Shown one piece after another: positions 7,391 through 9,904 of a DNA stretch of 9,904 nt (the stretch's first letter is position 1; each line of letters begins with the position of its first letter). The DNA is from Rhodospirillales bacterium (GTDB lineage: Bacteria > Pseudomonadota > Alphaproteobacteria > Rhodospirillales > JADHTD01), in assembly GCA_016776525.1 (NCBI GenBank), contig JADHTD010000080.1, forward strand, positions 1 through 9,904, in the 5' to 3' direction. The notes under the pieces are model-generated. The model was not told the origin of the DNA. It was given only the letters and a program-made list of their open reading frames with translations, and ran no database searches. A program made the position numbers and the translations under genes.

Positions 7391-7480
7391 CGAAGGTCGT
7401 TTGCGACCTGAGGCCAGCGCGACTGCGCGTCGCGAATCGTTTCGCGGAGCCAAGGGCGCAGCCCGCCCGGCGCCTGAGGG
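7391..7480. other. GC-rich cluster of hairpins after murA, possible dispersed repeat
   Basis: Within 90 non-coding bases there are four stem-loops. The first is AGGTCG/CGACCT (7394-7409, 6 bp, 4-base loop). The second is CGCGAC/GTCGCG (7418-7434). The third is CGCGAA/TTCGCG (7431-7446). The fourth is GGGC/GCCC (7454-7464). The second and third share bases 7431-7434 and cannot both form. Just before it, 7341-7370 contains GGGG/CCCC within GGGTT/AACCC, also able to fold but lacking a T tract. The sharp change from this GC block to AT-rich DNA after 7481 suggests a discrete element. It could be a REP-like dispersed repeat, a structured 3' end of murA mRNA, or an unknown RNA. The folding is seen; the nature is inference. 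Confidence 0.5.
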
Positions 7481-7498
7481 AACTTAATTCAGCGCATC

Positions 7499-7538
7499 AA
7501 AATTCTTTAACTTTTAGGAAAGAATTTTCCCCTATAAA
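7499..7538 (+). promoter_or_regulatory. Perfect 10-bp inverted repeat followed by a -10-like TATAAA
   Basis: AAAATTCTTT (7499-7508) and AAAGAATTTT (7519-7528) are exact inverted copies separated by 10 bases, giving a dyad with about two helical turns between half-site centres. Four bases later lies TATAAA (7533-7538), a good -10 candidate, with CTTTTA at 7511-7516 as a poor -35. A dyad covering the -35 region of a promoter with a weak -35 fits a binding site for a dimeric regulator. The AT-only stem and lack of a following T tract argue against a terminator. The probable target is the 81-residue gene at 7618. Confidence 0.45.
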
Positions 7539-7544
7539 TGTTGT

Positions 7545-7556
7545 CAGGACATCCTG
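7545..7556. promoter_or_regulatory. Short dyad CAGGA-N2-TCCTG near predicted transcription start
   Basis: A 5-bp inverted repeat separated by two bases lies 6 bases after the -10-like TATAAA, where transcription would begin if that box is used. It could be an operator half of the region's control or chance; a 5-bp dyad carries little weight alone. Confidence 0.2.
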
Positions 7557-7600
7557 CCGACGCAATGGGGACGGTTTGATGAAGCAGGGTCTGCCGTTTT

Positions 7601-7615
7601 AAACAAGAATTGTTT
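7601..7615. promoter_or_regulatory. Dyad AAACAA-GAA-TTGTTT over the translation start region
   Basis: A perfect 6-bp inverted repeat with a 3-base centre ends two bases before the ATG at 7618 and fills the place where a ribosome site should be. It could be an operator, or a weak mRNA hairpin limiting access to the start. The absence of a clear Shine-Dalgarno sequence here makes it more notable. Confidence 0.3.
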
Positions 7616-7617
7616 GG

Positions 7618-7863
7618 ATGGATGCCATGAATACCTGCGCCAAAGCCCTGTCACCGGGGCAGCTTGCCCATAATCTCTATCAGCTTCACGAAGAAAAGGT
7701 CGCCCGCGAACGCCGCATTGCGCTGCGCCGTAAGCCGAGCCGTAAATTCGCCAAGATCTGGGTGACGCTGCTGGTGTGGCCGTCAGCGATCGCCTTCGGC
7801 TTTATCTTCACCGGCCTCGGCTGGACCGAATTCGCCCAGTTCCTGACGGCCCTGGCCAACTGA
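7618..7863 (+). CDS. Hypothetical small membrane protein (81 aa, one helix)
   Basis: I do not recognise this protein. The N-terminal half is soluble and basic (residues 20-45, with EEKVARERRIALRRKPSRK). One strongly hydrophobic segment follows (about 47-67, IWVTLLVWPSAIAFGFIFTG), then a short tail. The positive charges before the helix predict an inner-membrane protein with its N terminus in the cytoplasm. No signal cleavage site is evident. The ATG at 7618 is used here, but another in-frame ATG at 7627 is equally possible since neither has a strong ribosome site. The gene stands alone, with dyads upstream and an inverted repeat downstream, and converges on the phosphate transport pair. It is probably a real gene given its coherent topology, but its function is unknown. 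Confidence 0.6.
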   Translation: MDAMNTCAKALSPGQLAHNLYQLHEEKVARERRIALRRKPSRKFAKIWVTLLVWPSAIAFGFIFTGLGWTEFAQFLTALAN

Positions 7864-7985
7864 GGAAACGTTCCCGCTATCTGAGGACGAGCCCGGAGCG
7901 CTGCCACCAGCGAACAAAGCAGAGACCCCACAGGCAAAAGGGAATTGCCGAATGTCTCACCCTTATCGGTCGCCCTTTGGTTAAC

Positions 7986-8020
7986 TGAATTAGCCGCAAG
8001 ACCGACATGCGGCAAATTCA
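7986..8020. terminator. Imperfect inverted repeat between converging genes, likely bidirectional terminator
   Basis: Arms TGAATTAGCCGC (7986-7997) and GCGGCAAATTCA (8009-8020) pair at 11 of 12 positions around an 11-base loop. The repeat starts 6 bases beyond the stop of the minus-strand DUF47 gene and 122 bases beyond the stop of the plus-strand 81-residue gene. The GC core with AT-rich outer arms, symmetric on both strands, suits a terminator used from either side. There is no proper T tract, so termination efficiency is uncertain. Nothing else recognisable was seen in 7864-7985. Confidence 0.5.
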
Positions 8021-8026
8021 AGGTCT

Positions 8027-8776
8027 TCATATGATCTTAACGACGATGTCATGAAGGGTTGTGCCGATGCGTGCTAGGCGGTCGGCGGCGTTTGACATAT
8101 GGCGATAGATTTCCCGGCGTTTCATCGTCTCCATCATGTAAATGACTATTTCGTCGTTGGAGGACTTTCCAGTCGAGGACTTTCCAGTCGAGGACTTTCC
8201 AGTCGAGGATTTGCCATTGGAGGACTTCTTATTATGCCGTTTGACGAAATTTTCGGGATCGAATAATTCAGACAGGGCCTTGCGATATATCTTCTCGACA
8301 TTGCGTTCCGCCTGACGGGCCAGTTCCGAGCCTTCGTCGGAAAGGGTCGCGTCTATCTTGAGGTTGCGGAATCCGCGCCGCACCCCCTCCATCCCATCAC
8401 GCAAACTGACCGCCATCTCCAGGGTGTACATGTCGGGCTCTACCTTCAACATCCGCATTTCCTTAACCGTGCTTCGGGCGTAGTCCATGACATGATCCAC
8501 ATCGACAATGGCACGATGAATATCCTCGCGATCCATGGGTGTGGAGAACGCCTTGTTCAGGACGTCGAGATTTCGCCGCCGCAGTTCGTCGCCCGACTGA
8601 TCCAGCTTGCGGACTTGTTTGGCCGATCTCTTGGCGTCGCTGGTTTCCATGAAATCCACGAGTTCGGCGAGTATTTCGACAGCCAGGTCGCATTGTTCGT
8701 CGACCAGGGAAAAGAAATCGGGTGTCTTCGGCAGGACTCTGTCGACAATGATTGTTAGTAATGAATTGCCACCCAT
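8027..8776 (-). CDS. DUF47/PhoU-like Pit accessory protein with repeat insertion
   Basis: A 249-residue, mostly helical cytoplasmic protein of the DUF47 (PhoU_div) family, which is usually encoded beside Pit phosphate permeases and thought to modulate them. The diagnostic segment is AFSTPMDREDIHRAIVDVD (76-94), matching the family's T-P-x-D-R-E-D-I signature. A further helix runs about 145-175 and the last about 215-249. Family members are usually about 210-220 residues; the excess is accounted for by a Lys/Ser/Thr/Gly linker at 184-208 placed just before the final helices. The start is well supported: the minus strand reads AAAGGAGA 7 bases ahead of the ATG. It lies 59 bases after the Pit gene in the same direction, so one transcript is likely. 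The acidic residues usual in the last PhoU helix seem sparse (HMSNAADRLARIG), which could affect metal binding. Confidence 0.88.
   Translation of the reverse strand: MGGNSLLTIIVDRVLPKTPDFFSLVDEQCDLAVEILAELVDFMETSDAKRSAKQVRKLDQSGDELRRRNLDVLNKAFSTPMDREDIHRAIVDVDHVMDYARSTVKEMRMLKVEPDMYTLEMAVSLRDGMEGVRRGFRNLKIDATLSDEGSELARQAERNVEKIYRKALSELFDPENFVKRHNKKSSNGKSSTGKSSTGKSSTGKSSNDEIVIYMMETMKRREIYRHMSNAADRLARIGTTLHDIVVKII
8160..8228 (-). repeat. In-frame 15-bp tandem repeat encoding a KSSTG linker
   Basis: Three identical 15-base units (plus strand GAGGACTTTCCAGTC) run from 8160 to 8204, followed by one diverged unit (8205-8219) and a partial copy (8220-8228). On the coding strand they give repeated Lys-Ser-Ser-Thr-Gly, ending as KSSNG and KSSND at the edges. 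Because each unit is five codons, copy changes by slippage would keep the reading frame and only lengthen or shorten the linker. Unit identity at the DNA level points to recent expansion. Confidence 0.95.
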
Positions 8777-8835
8777 TTCAGGTCTCCTTTGGAAAGGCTT
8801 TTTCGTTTGAACAATGTTTCCAGCTCTCGGCGCGA

Positions 8836-9882
8836 TTACCCAAAAACGAACTCACCGGCCTTGAAAATGTAATAGAAGATGACTCCCGCGATTGCCGATC
8901 CCGGTATCGTCAACACCCAGGTGGTGACGATTTCCCTGGCCTTCGACCAGTGCACAGCCTTGGCCCGTTCCGAGGCGCCGATGCCCATAAGCCCGGAACT
9001 GGTGACATGCGTGGTTGAGACCGGCCCGCCGAGAAGCGAAGCGGTAAAAATAACGCTGGCCGAGGTGACCTGGCCATTCAGCGCATGCATGGGCCGGATT
9101 TTGTAGATGCCGAAGCCGATGGTGCGGACAATCCGCCAGCCGCCTGAGAGGATCCCCAGCGTAATTGCAATGGCACAAGCCAGAATGACCCAGAACGGAA
9201 CCTCGAATTCGGGAATGAAACCGCCCATTAACAGTACCATGGTGATGATTCCCATGCTTTTTTGCGCATCGTTGGTGCCGTGCGAGAAAGCAAGCCCCGC
9301 CGACGACAGTATCTGGCCCAGCCGTAAGTACTTATTGACCACCGGTTTAGAGCCACGCAGCAGGAAACTGACGAGGCGGTGCACAATGTATCCGGCCCAG
9401 AAACCCACCACCGGAGATAACAGCAGGGCGATCACCACTTTCGCCACACCGGTCATCTTGCCGGTGGAGAAGAATTGATCGAAGCCCCAGATCACATGCC
9501 CGGCCCCAACCGAGATGACCACCGGGCCGATCAGCCCGCCGACCAGGGCATGGGACGAACTCGACGGGATTCCGTAATACCACGTAGCCAAATTCCAGAA
9601 GATGGCACCGAGACATCCACAGAGGATGATGGTCATGGAAACCGTGCCCTGCACGTCACTCATATCGATAAATTTTCCAATCGTATTGGCAACGGCGGTG
9701 CCGCCCAGCAAGGGACCGAGGAATTCGAAGGTGGCGACAATAAGGACTGCAGTGATCGGTTTCATCGCCCGCGAGGCAATCGGTTGGGCGACGATGTTGG
9801 CGGCGTCATGGAATCCGTTGGTGTAGTCGAAGAAAAGGACGATAATGATGGTCGCTATCGCTAGCCCGTATGTTGTGTCCAT
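8836..9882 (-). CDS. pit: Pit-family inorganic phosphate transporter
   Basis: A 348-residue inner-membrane symporter predicted to take up phosphate (often as a metal-phosphate complex) using the proton gradient, typically with low affinity. The duplicated PiT signature is clear: TNGFHDAANIVA (21-32) in the first half and HGTNDAQKSMG (201-211) in the second. They are accompanied by the paired SSSSHALVGG (107-116) and STTHVTSSGLMG (289-300) loops. About ten hydrophobic segments span the chain. The length is close to the short bacterial form rather than the roughly 500-residue E. coli PitA. It is first in a two-gene operon with the DUF47 partner. The start is upstream-limited: only 22 T-rich bases remain in the window on the coding side, with no strong ribosome site, and any Pho box would lie outside. 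Confidence 0.94.
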   Translation of the reverse strand: MDTTYGLAIATIIIVLFFDYTNGFHDAANIVAQPIASRAMKPITAVLIVATFEFLGPLLGGTAVANTIGKFIDMSDVQGTVSMTIILCGCLGAIFWNLATWYYGIPSSSSHALVGGLIGPVVISVGAGHVIWGFDQFFSTGKMTGVAKVVIALLLSPVVGFWAGYIVHRLVSFLLRGSKPVVNKYLRLGQILSSAGLAFSHGTNDAQKSMGIITMVLLMGGFIPEFEVPFWVILACAIAITLGILSGGWRIVRTIGFGIYKIRPMHALNGQVTSASVIFTASLLGGPVSTTHVTSSGLMGIGASERAKAVHWSKAREIVTTWVLTIPGSAIAGVIFYYIFKAGEFVFG

Positions 9883-9904
9883 GGAGACATTCTTTTTTTA
9901 TATT

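Noticed and set aside
7250..7453. 67-codon minus-strand frame across the murA end and the hairpin cluster
   Set aside because: It overlaps murA and the palindromic element, and its composition looks like translated repeat DNA.
8160..8228. Possible CRISPR-like direct repeats
   Set aside because: The units are contiguous 15-mers without spacers and lie in frame inside a coding gene.
8784..8797. CCTT/AAGG pairing that could mask the DUF47 ribosome site
   Set aside because: Only about four base pairs around a tiny loop, too weak to claim a regulatory hairpin.
9475..9864. 129-codon plus-strand frame opposite the Pit gene
   Set aside because: It is antisense to conserved PiT motifs, with an Asp/Gly/Arg-rich product that shows no domain.

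Overview
This window looks like a GC-rich alphaproteobacterial chromosome, most likely Rhodospirillales-like. The evidence is the strongly GC-biased third positions, a TAXI-type TRAP transporter, and a short basic ORF directly upstream of murA, an arrangement I recall from that group. The lineage is inferred from gene content and style, not from a search. I see no integrase, transposase, phage gene or CRISPR array.

Region 1 (1-5613, + strand) is a five-gene block. It contains the 3' end of a TAXI-family solute receptor, a fused DctQ-DctM TRAP permease, a COG0523/CobW-family GTPase with a His-rich linker, a cyclic amidohydrolase of the dihydroorotase/hydantoinase superfamily, and an NAD-type 3-hydroxyisobutyrate-dehydrogenase-family oxidoreductase. 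Gaps downstream of the permease are only 18-23 bases, so these genes are probably cotranscribed. A perfect 10-bp hairpin with a T-rich tail separates receptor from permease and could set the receptor to permease ratio. A reasonable reading is uptake and breakdown of a cyclic amide or ureide. The permease would bring it in, the amidohydrolase would open the ring, the GTPase might supply metal to the amidohydrolase, and the dehydrogenase would act on a downstream hydroxyacid or semialdehyde. The substrate is unknown.

Region 2 (5614-7341) is housekeeping. A tRNA-Thr(GGU) gene on the - strand lies 8 bases from the end of the catabolic block. A 51-residue Lys/Arg-rich protein and murA (peptidoglycan precursor synthesis) follow on the + strand.

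Region 3 (7342-8026) contains a GC-rich cluster of overlapping hairpins (7391-7480), then an AT-rich stretch with three dyads and a -10-like TATAAA. These precede an unrecognised 81-residue single-helix membrane protein. An imperfect inverted repeat (7986-8020) probably ends transcription between this gene and the opposing operon.

Region 4 (8027-9904, - strand) is a low-affinity phosphate transport pair: a Pit-family permease followed by its DUF47/PhoU-like partner. The DUF47 protein carries an in-frame 15-bp tandem repeat encoding a Lys-Ser-Ser-Thr-Gly linker just before its C-terminal helix.
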